Shown piece after piece: positions 52,001 to 59,768 of a stretch of 64,000 nucleotides of DNA. The first letter of the stretch is position 1; every line of letters begins with the position of its first letter. The position numbers were made by a program, and so were the translations under genes. A model generated the notes under the pieces. That model was given only the letters and a program-made list of their open reading frames with translations. It had not been told where the DNA came from and did no database searches. The DNA is from an uncultured Oscillospiraceae bacterium (GTDB lineage: Bacteria > Bacillota > Clostridia > Oscillospirales > Oscillospiraceae): positions 93,592-157,591 of the forward strand of contig CAKTNP010000001.1 in the NCBI GenBank assembly GCA_934589155.1. Direction: 5' to 3'.

Positions 52001-55000
52001 TCCCCATGTATGCCGTGTACCGGGAACGCTCCCTGGTGTTCATTGAGTATGTGGTGGATGCCAGCGGTAACCCATCCAGAACGGTGTTGAGCTCCTATCC
52101 CTACAACGAATATGTGGATTTCCCCACACAGTATCTGTCCACCCGGTCCTATCAGGACCTGACCGATGCGGGCTATAAGCTGCTCAAGTGGGGCGTAAAC
52201 GGTTATGGCATCAACGCTGTCCCCTATGATGCCGCCACATACGAAAGCAACAAGGAGAGCTATAAGCAGATCGCCTCCAGCATGGGCACCTTCGACATCA
52301 ACGTGTACACGGTCTATGCGGCCCAGGTGACGGATACGGCCCCCAAGCTGCTGGCGGCCACCGGCGATCCCACGGCAAGCAACGTTTCCACCTATACCTA
52401 TAAGCTGCCCATGAGTATGCAGAACGGCGTGATCCAGTATCAGCTCCTGGCAAACGATGGCGGTGCATACGACGGGTTTGAGCTGGTAACAAAGGCCGAA
52501 ATAAACGCCAACCGGTATTCTCCGGATTACGCCGGCAAAATTGCCCTAACCATGCAGATCCTGGGCAGTGACGGAAGTCCGGTGGGCGAGGAGGTAGACC
52601 TGACCGGCAATGACGGACAGATGCTGTTCTCCAATGCCTCTATCGGCGCAGGCTATTCCGTACGGCTCCGTATGTATCATTCGTCCGTAATGACGGCGGA
52701 GGAGATCAAGACCGTCAGTCTCAAGTGCAGCTTCTACCGCAGTTCCGAAGGTAGAGAGGATATGCAGCAGTTTTTCTGGCTGAAGAACATCCAGACCAAG
52801 CTGACACCCTCTTTGTACACCGTGGTGTACGATGCCGGCCTGCCCGGCGATCCGGAGCTGAATGTCACAAACTGGAACGACTTTGCGCCCGAAAACGGCC
52901 ATGGCAAGAGAACGGTCAAGACCGCCTATGGCAGTGCATTGCTGGCCGACGCTCCCGTTGTGGAAGGCTACATGGCCGACGGGACCTGGACACGTACAAA
53001 GGCTGACGGTACAGACTATTCGGACACCGACGGGACCGTGACCTACGGCGCCGATCTGACCCTTCCGGTCAGCGCAGCGGATAACGGCACGATCTATCTC
53101 AGAAGCGGCTATCAGATCGAGTCCTACCGGCTGAAGCTCACTTCGGAGGTCTTTGACAAGTGGACCGTGCAGATCGACGGACAGGAAGTAAAGGAAAATC
53201 TCTGGAATTCGGTCCAGGGCTGGAAGGCCGTCACTGTCGATTATCACCAGTCCGTTGTCTTTGTCGGGAAAACGGATTCGGAGCCTGCCGAGTTTATCCG
53301 GCTGGAGTGCGGCGGCAAGAGCCTGGGCGAATTGGACCTGTATGCCTCCGCCGGTGCGGGAAATACCTACACCTTCAAGATGCCGAATCACGATATTGAC
53401 GCATCTTATGAAGATCTGAAGACCCTGTACCTGGAAGACGGCAGCATCTCCCTGATCCATTCCGGCTCGGAGAACGGCTACCGGCAGGCGGACCGGACCC
53501 TTAGGACTTGGCGGGGCCGGTATAAGATCCTGATGGATGCCGATGACAATGCCGACGGTTCCTCCACGGAGAACCGCTTGGTGCTGGATGGTGATCTCAG
53601 AGGTCGGGAGATCACCCTTGGAAAGCTGAATATTACGGCGGACGATTCCATTGCGTTGAAGACTGACGCCAAGGCCGAGCTGAACGCCGCCGAGATCCGG
53701 GCGAAGAATATTGCGGTGCTTGCCGGAGCGGAGCTGACCCTAGGCTCCGATTCCAAGACAAAGGCGGAGTTGACCCTGACCCCTGCCGTCGGATATGCGG
53801 CAATCGGCGGTCACAACGGCGCCAACGGTGAGATCACGTTGGATAAACTGAAGATCTCCATGACCCTTCCTGCAGGCTCCGCTGCCTCCGGCATCGGCGC
53901 CGGAAGGCAAGAGGCCCTCACTGGCTGCGGCGAGATCCGCCTGACGGACTGCGAAGTGGCGGCGGAAGAAAGATCCACGGCGTCCAGCGCTTACATGGGC
54001 AGCTGGATCGGTGGTACGGGCGTTCCCAATGTGATCATTCGGGACTCCGTCATCGGCAAAAACGCAGCCAGTGATAGCGTCTTTGGCCCCTATGTGCTGA
54101 AGGCCGTCAGCGCCACGGTAGAAGGGAGCCGGGTCGGCACCGGCGAGACCCCCGTCAGCGACCCGATCTACGCCTCGGACAGCCTGACCATCACCGCCTC
54201 CACCGTATATCAGCGGCTTGAGGTGCCTTATGGCAGCACCGCGGCCATCGGAACGAGGGACGGCGGTATCATTGCCGTGCGTAACAGCACCATCGACTCT
54301 TTCTTCGCCGGAAGCGGCTCCTCGGACAGCCTGTACACTGGCAAGATGGCGATTTACGATGCCGCCTCCGACGTCAACATCAAGGGCGTTCAGATTTTGG
54401 ATGTCAACAACGGCTCCGTTGAGATCGAACAGACCCAGGTGAGCCAGGGCGGCAAGACCCATGCTCACAGCGGCTCCTATCTGTTGCTGAACGAGTTCGA
54501 TGCCTACGACGGAAAGAGCAGTCTGACCGTGAGCGGCCTGAGCGGCAGCGCAAAGGTGCAGACCAACGCCATGACTCTTCGGGACATGCAGGCGGGCTGT
54601 GATATCCCTCTGTATCTGAACGGAGACCTGACATTGAGCGGCACTGCCCGGATCGCAGAGGGTAAGACCCTGGATGTTATGTCCGGGACCAATACCTTTG
54701 CGGCCGGAGGCTTTGCCGGCAACGGCAGCTACCGGCAGACCGGCGGCAGACTGACGGGCACCGGCGACTTGATCGTGGGGGGCAATATGACCCTGGATCA
54801 GGTCACGGCGGACCTTCCCGGCAAGCGGCTGGGCAGCAGCGGCGCCTCCGGCGTCACCACGGTGACGATTCTGGATTCTGCGGTGAACGCAGCCCGGACA
54901 GGTGCACTGGGTGCACAGAATGAAACCTTCACCTTTGTGGTGACGGATGACGGCAGCACCGTTACCGGCGAATTGATCCGGGACCATTATCGCATCCGCT

Positions 55001-56466
55001 ATGACCTGCCCGACGGGAAATATGACGTCGGCAGCCTGCCCAAGGTCCTGCGATCCACCACGACGGCGGAGGGTATCACCTATGTACCCGCCATTCCCGA
55101 TGCACCGACTTGCACCGGCACCTCCTCCTTCCGGAACTGGTATATGACGAAGCCGGACGGGACCAACGTGGCGCTGAGCAGAACGGACGTGGCGGGCTTT
55201 ACGGAGAAGGCCGAGCTGGATGCCTCCTGCCTGGATTACGGGTCGGAGACGGATCCCAAAGACGGGACCAAGACACTGACGCTCCACGCCTGGATGGGCC
55301 TGGAAGGAAAGAGTATGATCCGCTCCGGATACGTCTTCTCGGACATGGGCGCCTGCACGGACACTTCTCCGGCCACCGCTGTGGTCGTCCGGAACGGCCA
55401 GTGGACCGCCCGGTTTGAGGTGAAGGGAACCGTCATTGCCGGCAGCAAATACCGGTTTAGGTTCTCTGAGTCCTTCCCTGCGGGGACGCGGCTGACCCTC
55501 TGCGACAGAAGCGGAGGAACGCTGAAGTGGTACTATTATACGGCGCAGACGGAGGTGTCTGCCGTGACCTCGGATCAGTTCACCGTCATGGGCGGTCGCG
55601 GAACGGCTGTTCTGCCCGATGGGGACGAAGGAGATGCCTTTGCCCACGTCCTGCAGCTGACCGTGGACTTCACCTCCGCCGCTGCCAAGGACAATACGGT
55701 TTCCCTGGAGCTGGCGGTGGGCACCCAGACCCTGGATATTCCCGGAACGACCCTGACCTATACGGTTGTCGAGGCGGCCGGTGCGTCTATTACTGCCGTG
55801 TCGGACGAAATATCCCTGTCCGTCACGCCCGGCAATGACGACCGGCTCAGCGGGAAGAAGCTCTATGCCGTTGCCGTGATCGAGAATGCGTCGGGTCAGA
55901 CGGTTTCCGCACCCTATGGTGCCTCCGCAGCCTGCGGCAGCATGACCGGGATCTGGCTTGGCGGAAATACCGCCGCGTTCGAGCTGGGCGATTACCGAGC
56001 CCTGCGGATGGCAAGTGATTGGAGCGTCAGCGGATTGCCGGCGGGGGACTACATCGTGACCTGGTATCTGACGGCGGCAGAGGACTTGCGGAATCCCTTT
56101 GACCACATTCTCGCCCAGGCCGCCCCCATCACAATCCGTCAGGACGCCGTGACGGCTCCCGCCATGACCGCGACCCTGACCGGGATCGACGGTGGGGCGC
56201 CGGGCAGTCAGGTTCTGGCGGCGGGAAGCGCCCATACGATCCGGTTTACGGTGGAAACGAACCAGTCCCAGGTGGACTACTGGGTGGAAGAGCAGACCGC
56301 ACTGAAAAACTTCTCGGTCGTGGCCGGGTCGAAGGCCGCACTGAATCTCAGCGGCTCGACGGTGACGGTCACGATCCCCGGGGATCCGGGAACCTACCGT
56401 GTCCGCTTCTCCATCCGGGAAAGCAGTGACTGGGATGATGTGTACTGCTCCTTCATCGTAAAATAA
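43030..56466 (+). CDS. Giant secreted protein, 4478 residues, with beta-helix segments and InlB-type repeats
   Basis: A single uninterrupted frame of 13.4 kb. The signal peptide is at about 1-33 (ALLAFILLLSDIPLTVYANE). InlB-type B repeats (Flg_new) recur: GYAFTGW near 353, GYVFAGW near 434, GYDFAGW near 2333, GYSFVMW near 2553, GYVFLGW near 2653, GYTFFGW near 2790, often closed by LYAxWK. Stretches rich in GGTV steps (about 1240-1320, 1995-2145, and around 3900) look like right-handed beta helices. No LPxTG motif, SLH, choline-binding or C-terminal membrane span is present, so how it is held is unknown. The preceding peptidases and TasA-like proteins suggest a fibre-borne adhesin or matrix protein. 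Confidence 0.88.
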   Translation: MLKNRANSVFHRTIAALLAFILLLSDIPLTVYANETGTPDDNTSVVITDYNQDFIAYNYYCYLNSTGSSMIGGTGYAVSGTSGTRSVILGDQTGENLTEDQKPKTNDIQVTLNGLTLNGDAVFEVRPVYGGANKVAAEVTAASSLERLRLTEKAVMTLAVNADTTITDLTLAEGAELRVSVAGGVTLSLGAVTGSGKLILSGAGTVALSDKIEVGTLEISDVTVAGSGTSSVSALDSLVLHSGTVRQLSLFGYGDGAAGARTLTLEGGNFYDVAAVGVREGNTAVTLRVSGLNLAGLTNTNVYYDYAIAYQYNGSSVNDESWPQTYRVKYASVCDAAHASTVGSRALPSYSLPGYAFTGWRMADGAPMLELPSAETVGDLVLSAQLQAGKVGVTFDLGFDPTELTSDKNGDGTLPTRTWAQSAAVGGDLALTVPQRFGYVFAGWKVTTGTTRQLPAEDASMTVAFSDLTEREGTYTLNLEAQWEQDTFPIRLQPAIGFGGSINNMEVSVDGGASWMSFAALAAQSPHMLWDAGTNTCSFDIEIAYQETLQDFFKRVFGEDSLYPILRDTRTIAGGRMRFICWKTAEGTTLQAYSQFDLGNSGFLTKAASQTLSEFHTFLKASPVVLGTGWSSTLNFTLTTDLPDGWSVLVGGKTDGFAVTPDENGNVTVDAGQPVYYRVARSSDDRISAWVFAAEQGTEQLCPALEPVSGGSQYLYYKFVMPGSDVTADHCGGSRKVYVDLSQSPVTLAENVSYAGLTGIHGFWYDRKMARQSYDDVLINAMTPLFFTTDRADTSAYTNVTGSETESGWYFYEFNWNSKPFFVTSRNEATQNRLTLVNKASVYLRDCNLVATDSFRDKAEGLNLDGKVFNTANVDLREYGNIIIDRSTANYTPSIVVDGTNTVACISTDKFYTDLAHYNTINVYGAAGKQSDFLTLGTVMGSFAVGFRYLTVRQYEKGEPYTDFLAIVAAWKQGDNSYQSYMQDCTLDAADRMWCGTYRTVFTSSRIDILSFPETSNQRVSQPSFDNCNVHVYGDVYTDHLFTALGTTSVVIDGNLLMSSSYYTHRAEINTTGTVIVKGNRVEVPVMMMRKGTLICNELMVSQSSSFTGGTVVTNVLAERADTGNGLETNADGYPFGRTVSNASGTFAFTFSGSKIYLLGHYATAANGSYDPKLDRDITTLSAGNPIKPITERYLDGGAYTDEELADSVAAAAAGAQECVSLGKTDYVPGSSACVRTVSITGGAICAAGNITFYNDTTVSGGTVIAQGSLASKRDLTITGGSVTAAEVGNAYNASRSEDGLVRWARTDITGGTVTTDRIGALTSKIRGVEARSYVTIAETGVTVSPMTAGGTVTVSSDLKVNYHLADGLTLDPSAQMPDNVRYLSTDYRPGRSLEGQLVLSETDSEAVVRFAPPKAAAGETADWALGGVNGEIVGFVDNEGRVNGSSASAFVYGEGCSLELYAVKGSNALVIRTGSEYLSQALVTNGGVTTDLIFTDGTANVGSGSTVSFTVPAAMKDKVIVAYYDDNQVLYNACTSAPEQNADGTYTYRFEMPRSAAEIWISDWFDLYLDRYPVTFTGEGFATEYGTLSGDGTYTFTASRNFTYEGGIRLSEYGAKTARYAPYFTVGGSKQWQAETLRFSAGSATTNMIHFTGDFDNLSDGARQRQIVLSNLIQTYTEQTSPQTVLEEGAQVRLGVDGHVALYTVHVPETASIEIYGVNGASETGVDLPDTLWIRGDGNYSLGNMKGRCGNITLKDLFYSQRSQGGGGIGCDYVYQTSAKLVMQNCAVVNNNYYNATWLARGMHDVVLDRCYLYIVLGNWPGSLIQNSHSVTLTNGTEYILKYGAQYIAYSPFTVTREAKSRYRDAVFTIKDSSMRVMANFDAQNAVCHSFDWMYDVVVEGTGSLTSDRYLSLDKLVMKDSARVSVGDDSHNGYLFCSDLTVEDSAVLTSDYIAVSGFYTVVDSAWTPNYQQGAKNENAWRKEVANGTNIRDGGTLTMNGGTVNAGYFVGGDVNGRIVVNGGTLNAPRIGSLGAYMGILSMMPETDIVWCLFYEKIPAAGKAAVVEITGGTVNVGKNGYLGGMNADVRVSGGTVNLADGAVLGMTEEQKSTLADDYSASGDSIADHTATNCAITVTGGTVSGSGSISAPYGTVEVSEKDGDTRVSVRNFTAESGSVTIRNANGGLANAYPMGETGVSQEVGVLVSGTLSAKNLSVLDGAAVYAAQAYSDVKAEESGVLEITQDAVGSETHTALYTGGFFGMMGSGSVDYKTVRPAQSGGYQQNVYGTKRVLIQYELCDDTADPAANAAENPDGFLVGSFAEDTYRITLSAPTRFGYDFAGWYEQADYSGNPVTQILTTNSRDIVLYAKWTPRMIPFTVSVSADRVADLISAGETAGLDGSFNGAGNVFTFNTVVYVPYGSVIIGTADSANQVHLADYQLATYSITEMIWKNGAAQTILSAGSTVVDRSMVEAYDAGSGPLTLCVNTVAKRRVLMTMDMNLKNGLPLGAVFNNTAEPDRSTGTTISSYVDFGRTFGDAAGFAADSKLIVPSAPGYSFVMWNTAADGTGEEVAADEVVSGTSPRTLYAIWKANPYDLVFDAGGGSLVTADSTAPGASDTRQAITGTVVYDRKICGNIQYEDGTTGSGFPCAWKKGYVFLGWSFEEEAESVDLTAGMKLNLTSIPGLDLDGQTALTLHAVYRKIKVTYVPRGGTWQDPAIGSGKDTVTVEAPDYGQALAGYVKDAEADGTGRYVLTGTVSADSVYAAYSTTAAGYNGGYVEGDYRQTILRKGYTFFGWYTSLEAAQTAAEQTSGNDFFPENYSGAVGTVPEYQDITLYASWKANVYDLKLNAGTSAYSTMVQDKVTEGQTVSLQVAGEVRGVNITEPEIRWPARSDWYTHAGADEDENAKRYLLGFTFDELEPGDSQEGSEGFAAYTAYASIVTRLTRADAIFYKAEGQTSGSIFRLPEDTEYGSTVIPGTTAVPDYPTGYTIPMYAVYRERSLVFIEYVVDASGNPSRTVLSSYPYNEYVDFPTQYLSTRSYQDLTDAGYKLLKWGVNGYGINAVPYDAATYESNKESYKQIASSMGTFDINVYTVYAAQVTDTAPKLLAATGDPTASNVSTYTYKLPMSMQNGVIQYQLLANDGGAYDGFELVTKAEINANRYSPDYAGKIALTMQILGSDGSPVGEEVDLTGNDGQMLFSNASIGAGYSVRLRMYHSSVMTAEEIKTVSLKCSFYRSSEGREDMQQFFWLKNIQTKLTPSLYTVVYDAGLPGDPELNVTNWNDFAPENGHGKRTVKTAYGSALLADAPVVEGYMADGTWTRTKADGTDYSDTDGTVTYGADLTLPVSAADNGTIYLRSGYQIESYRLKLTSEVFDKWTVQIDGQEVKENLWNSVQGWKAVTVDYHQSVVFVGKTDSEPAEFIRLECGGKSLGELDLYASAGAGNTYTFKMPNHDIDASYEDLKTLYLEDGSISLIHSGSENGYRQADRTLRTWRGRYKILMDADDNADGSSTENRLVLDGDLRGREITLGKLNITADDSIALKTDAKAELNAAEIRAKNIAVLAGAELTLGSDSKTKAELTLTPAVGYAAIGGHNGANGEITLDKLKISMTLPAGSAASGIGAGRQEALTGCGEIRLTDCEVAAEERSTASSAYMGSWIGGTGVPNVIIRDSVIGKNAASDSVFGPYVLKAVSATVEGSRVGTGETPVSDPIYASDSLTITASTVYQRLEVPYGSTAAIGTRDGGIIAVRNSTIDSFFAGSGSSDSLYTGKMAIYDAASDVNIKGVQILDVNNGSVEIEQTQVSQGGKTHAHSGSYLLLNEFDAYDGKSSLTVSGLSGSAKVQTNAMTLRDMQAGCDIPLYLNGDLTLSGTARIAEGKTLDVMSGTNTFAAGGFAGNGSYRQTGGRLTGTGDLIVGGNMTLDQVTADLPGKRLGSSGASGVTTVTILDSAVNAARTGALGAQNETFTFVVTDDGSTVTGELIRDHYRIRYDLPDGKYDVGSLPKVLRSTTTAEGITYVPAIPDAPTCTGTSSFRNWYMTKPDGTNVALSRTDVAGFTEKAELDASCLDYGSETDPKDGTKTLTLHAWMGLEGKSMIRSGYVFSDMGACTDTSPATAVVVRNGQWTARFEVKGTVIAGSKYRFRFSESFPAGTRLTLCDRSGGTLKWYYYTAQTEVSAVTSDQFTVMGGRGTAVLPDGDEGDAFAHVLQLTVDFTSAAAKDNTVSLELAVGTQTLDIPGTTLTYTVVEAAGASITAVSDEISLSVTPGNDDRLSGKKLYAVAVIENASGQTVSAPYGASAACGSMTGIWLGGNTAAFELGDYRALRMASDWSVSGLPAGDYIVTWYLTAAEDLRNPFDHILAQAAPITIRQDAVTAPAMTATLTGIDGGAPGSQVLAAGSAHTIRFTVETNQSQVDYWVEEQTALKNFSVVAGSKAALNLSGSTVTVTIPGDPGTYRVRFSIRESSDWDDVYCSFIVK

Positions 56467-56493
56467 GCAAGCAATGCCCCGGTACAGACAATA

Positions 56494-56531
56494 AAAATAC
56501 CGCCTGCCGTGTATGCGGCAGGCGGTATTTT
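56494..56531. terminator. Bidirectional terminator between giant gene and ABC transporter
   Basis: A perfect 16-bp stem (56494-56509 with 56516-56531) with six-base loop; the arms end in AAAA/TTTT, so T runs occur on both strands. It serves the converging genes. Confidence 0.92.
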
Positions 56532-56555
56532 GCTGTCAGGGGAAGGGAAGAGTGC

Positions 56556-59198
56556 TTACTCCGAGCGCAGGGCTACCACGGGGTCCTTCTTGGCGGCTCC
56601 CCGGGCGGGGAAGGATCCGGCGATCAGGGTCAGGACCACGGAAATGGCGATCAGGATCACCGCCGCCATGGGGGGCAGCGCCGCGGCGGCGGAAATATCC
56701 GTAAGGTGTTGGATGATGGCGTTGATGGGCACGATAAGGATCAGGGTCAAACCGATGCCGAAGAGGCCCGCCGCCAGACCGATGATCACGGTCTCAGCGT
56801 TGAACACCCGGGAAATGTCCCGCTTGGAAGCGCCTACGGCCCGGAGAATGCCGATTTCCTTGGTCCGCTCCAGCACGGAGATATTGGTGATGATGCCGAT
56901 CATAATGGAGGACACCACCAGGGAAATGGCCACAAAGGCAATAAGTACATAGCTGATGGCGTTGATGATGGTGGTGATGGACCGCATCATCATGCCCACA
57001 TAGTCCGTATAGGTGATCTGGTCGGCCTCGGCCTTCCCGGCGTTGTAGTCGGCGATAATGTCGGCGATCTTGTCCTTGGCCTCGAAGTCTACGGGGTAGA
57101 GATTGATCTGTGCGGGATGGTCCAGGTCGGAGACCCCCAGGGTCTCCAGGTTCCCCTCATAGGTGGCGGCGGAGACTGCGGGGCCCATGCGCTCTGCGAA
57201 GGCGGCGGCGATCTTCTCGTCGCTCATACCGGCCTGCCGCATGGCCTCAATGTTCGCCATGGCGGTCTGCTGGTCCTCCTCTTCCAGGGTACCGATGTAG
57301 GCCGCCACGTCCTCCATGGTGGGAACGCTGGCCTCCGTGTCCCCGGTGTCAAAGGGCAGACCCGTGAACACGTCGGTGTCGGGGCTTTTCTCCTGCTGGG
57401 TCACGATTTCGGAATTGGCTACGGCCTCCACCAGGTGGTCCATCAGCTCCCGGCGGTAGCCCACGCCGCCGTAGGTGGTGGACACGCTGGCGTCGGCGCT
57501 GGGCCGGAGGATGCCCACCACACGAAGGGTCTCGGCGGAATCCAGCTTGGAGAGAAGATACGCTTCGTCCTGGGACTTGTCCTGCCAGGTTCCGTCCTCC
57601 TGCTTCTCGTAATAGCCCGTGGTGGGCAGCAGCTTGAATTCCAGGTTCAGGAGCTCGTCGTAGGTGTAAGCGTGGACGGTGGTGTCCAGGACTGCGTCCT
57701 CGTCTCCGGCAATCTTGGCGTTCATGGCGGCTTTCAGCTCGTCAATGTCAAGAAGGCCCAGGGAATACAGGGTGAAGTCCGTAATTTCGTTATTTTCGTT
57801 GACCTTGATGACGATCTCGTTCCAGCTTTCCGGCATCCGGCCCGCCAGCACCTCGTACTGCTTGGAAAGAAGCTCGTCGTCGCCTATCAGGCACCGCCAG
57901 ACCTCGGAGCTGGACATGAAGGGGTTGTTCTCCGTTGCCACGGCTCCCATGCCGGTGGAGGGCATTCCCAAAAGGGGCATGACCTGACTGGGATAGACCT
58001 GATAAGCCCCGTCGGAGGTGTCGGCCTTGTACACGTTGAGACTGGTGTCATAGCCGTAGGTAATGTCGGAGGTCAGAGCTTCCAGGCCGCTGTCGCCGGA
58101 GTCGATAAAGGCTTTGAAATCCGACAGGTTGTTGCTCTTCTGCTCCGAGAGCATCATGTCCATCATGCCGTTGATGACGTTGTTGGAGTAGACCTTGCTG
58201 AGGTCATGGTCCGGGGCCTCTTGGTTCTGCATCATGGCGGACATCATGGACTCGGCGTCCATGGTGTTGGATTCCAGGGTGATGGGATAGCTGGACAGGG
58301 TGTCCTTTTCCACTTGAGAGATATATTCCTGTATGCCGGAGGACAGGGACAGGATCAGGGCAATGCCGATGATGCCGATGGACCCGGCAAAGGCTGTCAT
58401 TACGGTCCGGCCCTTTTTGGTCATCAGGTTGTTGAGGGACAGGGACAGGGCGGTGAGGAAGGACATGGAGGTCTTTCCCGCCTTTTGGACCCGGGGCTCC
58501 GGGTAGATTTCTCCGTCCTCCGTATAGGGGTCCGTGTCGCCTATAATCTCGCCGTCGGACAGGCGGACGGTGCGGGTGGCGTACTGGGCCGCCAGCTCCG
58601 GGTTGTGGGTCACCATGATGACCAGCCGGTCCTTGGCGATCTCCTGGAGCAAGTCCATGACCTGGACCGAGGTCTCGCTGTCCAGGGCGCCTGTGGGTTC
58701 ATCGGCCAGGAGGATCTCCGGATCGTTGACCAGGGCCCGGGCGATGGCCACCCGCTGCATCTGACCGCCGGAGAGCTGGTTGGGCTTTTTGTGGGTCTGA
58801 TCCCCCAGACCCACCTGCTCCAGGGCCGCCTGGGCCCGGCGGCGCCGCTCCTTCCGGGACACGCCGGACAGAGTCAGAGCCAGCTCCACGTTGGCCAGCA
58901 CCGTCTGATGGGGGATCAGGTTGTAGCTCTGGAACACGAAGCCGATGGAGTGGTTTCGGTAGGCGTCCCAGTCCCGGTCCTTGAAGTCTTTGGTGGACTT
59001 GCCTCGGATGAACAGGTCCCCGGAGCTGTAGTGGTCCAGACCGCCGATGATGTTCAGCAAGGTGGTCTTGCCGCAGCCGGAATGGCCCAGAATGGCCACA
59101 AACTCACAGGGCCGGAAGTCGATGGAGATGCCCTTCAGGGCGTGGACTTCGTTGGGGCCGGAGTCGTAGTTTTTTACGATGTTTTGAAGTCTCAGCAT
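56556..59198 (-). CDS. MacB/LolD-type ABC transporter, ATPase fused to FtsX-like permease
   Basis: An 880-residue fusion. The N-terminal ATPase has Walker A GHSGCGKTT (near 40), the Q loop, signature LSGGQMQR (near 143), Walker B ILLADEPTG (near 165) and H loop. After a linker, a span near 270-290 (AGSIGIIGIALILSLSSGIQ) leads to a large outside domain (about 300-730) and three C-terminal spans of the FtsX fold (YVLIAFVAISLVVSSIMIGI and two more). Such proteins move lipids, peptides or toxins out of the membrane, or sense envelope stress. Standalone gene; a TATAAT-type -10 is at 59234-59239 on the minus strand with no good -35. Confidence 0.9.
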   Translation of the reverse strand: MLRLQNIVKNYDSGPNEVHALKGISIDFRPCEFVAILGHSGCGKTTLLNIIGGLDHYSSGDLFIRGKSTKDFKDRDWDAYRNHSIGFVFQSYNLIPHQTVLANVELALTLSGVSRKERRRRAQAALEQVGLGDQTHKKPNQLSGGQMQRVAIARALVNDPEILLADEPTGALDSETSVQVMDLLQEIAKDRLVIMVTHNPELAAQYATRTVRLSDGEIIGDTDPYTEDGEIYPEPRVQKAGKTSMSFLTALSLSLNNLMTKKGRTVMTAFAGSIGIIGIALILSLSSGIQEYISQVEKDTLSSYPITLESNTMDAESMMSAMMQNQEAPDHDLSKVYSNNVINGMMDMMLSEQKSNNLSDFKAFIDSGDSGLEALTSDITYGYDTSLNVYKADTSDGAYQVYPSQVMPLLGMPSTGMGAVATENNPFMSSSEVWRCLIGDDELLSKQYEVLAGRMPESWNEIVIKVNENNEITDFTLYSLGLLDIDELKAAMNAKIAGDEDAVLDTTVHAYTYDELLNLEFKLLPTTGYYEKQEDGTWQDKSQDEAYLLSKLDSAETLRVVGILRPSADASVSTTYGGVGYRRELMDHLVEAVANSEIVTQQEKSPDTDVFTGLPFDTGDTEASVPTMEDVAAYIGTLEEEDQQTAMANIEAMRQAGMSDEKIAAAFAERMGPAVSAATYEGNLETLGVSDLDHPAQINLYPVDFEAKDKIADIIADYNAGKAEADQITYTDYVGMMMRSITTIINAISYVLIAFVAISLVVSSIMIGIITNISVLERTKEIGILRAVGASKRDISRVFNAETVIIGLAAGLFGIGLTLILIVPINAIIQHLTDISAAAALPPMAAVILIAISVVLTLIAGSFPARGAAKKDPVVALRSE

Positions 59199-59233
59199 AC
59201 TCTTTGCCTCACAAATTAAACGAAATTAAAGTT

Positions 59234-59239
59234 ATTATA
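59234..59239 (-). promoter_or_regulatory. Probable -10 element of the ABC transporter gene
   Basis: TATAAT on the minus strand, 36 bases before the start codon. No -35 near consensus is visible at 17 bases, so an activator may be needed. TTAAACGAAATT (59216-59227), just downstream, also occurs beside the cas3 promoter (25254-25265). Confidence 0.45.
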
Positions 59240-59263
59240 GGCGGGATTTGTGAACAGCGTGTG

Positions 59264-59298
59264 AAAAAACCGCCGGGAAATTGGACAATTCCCGGCGG
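59264..59298 (-). terminator. Terminator of the Smr-gene operon
   Basis: CCGCCGGGAA at 59270-59279 pairs with TTCCCGGCGG at 59289-59298 in a GC-rich stem; on the minus strand a T run follows (59264-59269). Confidence 0.88.
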
Positions 59299-59303
59299 CT
59301 GTC

Positions 59304-59552
59304 TTAAAAATATTCCCGAAGAATCAGGTCCGTCTGGCCCTGGTTCATGCCCATCTCCAGCCGCAGTACCTTAGGATGGCTGCGGTACTTGGTGCGGATC
59401 ATGTTCCTGAGGGCGGTGCCTCCCTGATAGCCGTGGATCAGCCGAATCCGATAGGTCCCGGCCTTGGCCCGGCGCAGGGCCGCGTCAATGGCGATCTCCG
59501 CCTGGTACACGGTGCAGCCGTGCAGATCCAGCTCCTGTACGGCGTTCGTCAT
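59304..59552 (-). CDS. Smr-domain protein
   Basis: An 82-residue stand-alone Smr domain: LDLHGCT at the start (the conserved LDLHG), IRLIHGYQGG (the GxG region) and LRLEMGMNQGQTDLIL. Smr domains nick or bind RNA/DNA and occur at the end of MutS2; alone they are linked to ribosome rescue or mRNA cleavage. The ATG overlaps the DUF1653 stop by four bases. Last gene of a three-gene unit. Confidence 0.85.
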   Translation of the reverse strand: MTNAVQELDLHGCTVYQAEIAIDAALRRAKAGTYRIRLIHGYQGGTALRNMIRTKYRSHPKVLRLEMGMNQGQTDLILREYF

Positions 59553-59767
59553 GGCATATCCCCCAGATACTGGAACCGGGGCCCTTCATAGCCGTCCCGG
59601 CTGACCCATTCCTCCCACATGGCGGCAGGGCGGACCCAGAGACCTCCTTCCCCATACAAAGCCCGGTAGACGACCATTTTCTCCCGGGTCTCCGAGTGAC
59701 GGGCCAGAGCCAGAAGTTCATATTCTCCGCCCTTGAAATGGCGGTATTTTCCCGGCTTCAGGTCCAT
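59549..59767 (-). CDS. DUF1653 protein
   Basis: A 72-residue protein matching the DUF1653 layout: GKYRHFKGGEYELLALARHS, then VVYRALYGEGGLWVRPAAMW. This small beta-rich domain of unknown function is widespread. It starts one base after the CAT-fold gene stop and overlaps the Smr gene. Confidence 0.85.
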   Translation of the reverse strand: MDLKPGKYRHFKGGEYELLALARHSETREKMVVYRALYGEGGLWVRPAAMWEEWVSRDGYEGPRFQYLGDMP

Positions 59768-59768
59768 G

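Noticed and set aside
53740..56235. Long minus-strand open frame within the giant gene, and similar frames along it
   Set aside because: Antisense shadows of the repeat-rich coding strand; no ribosome sites or recognisable domains.
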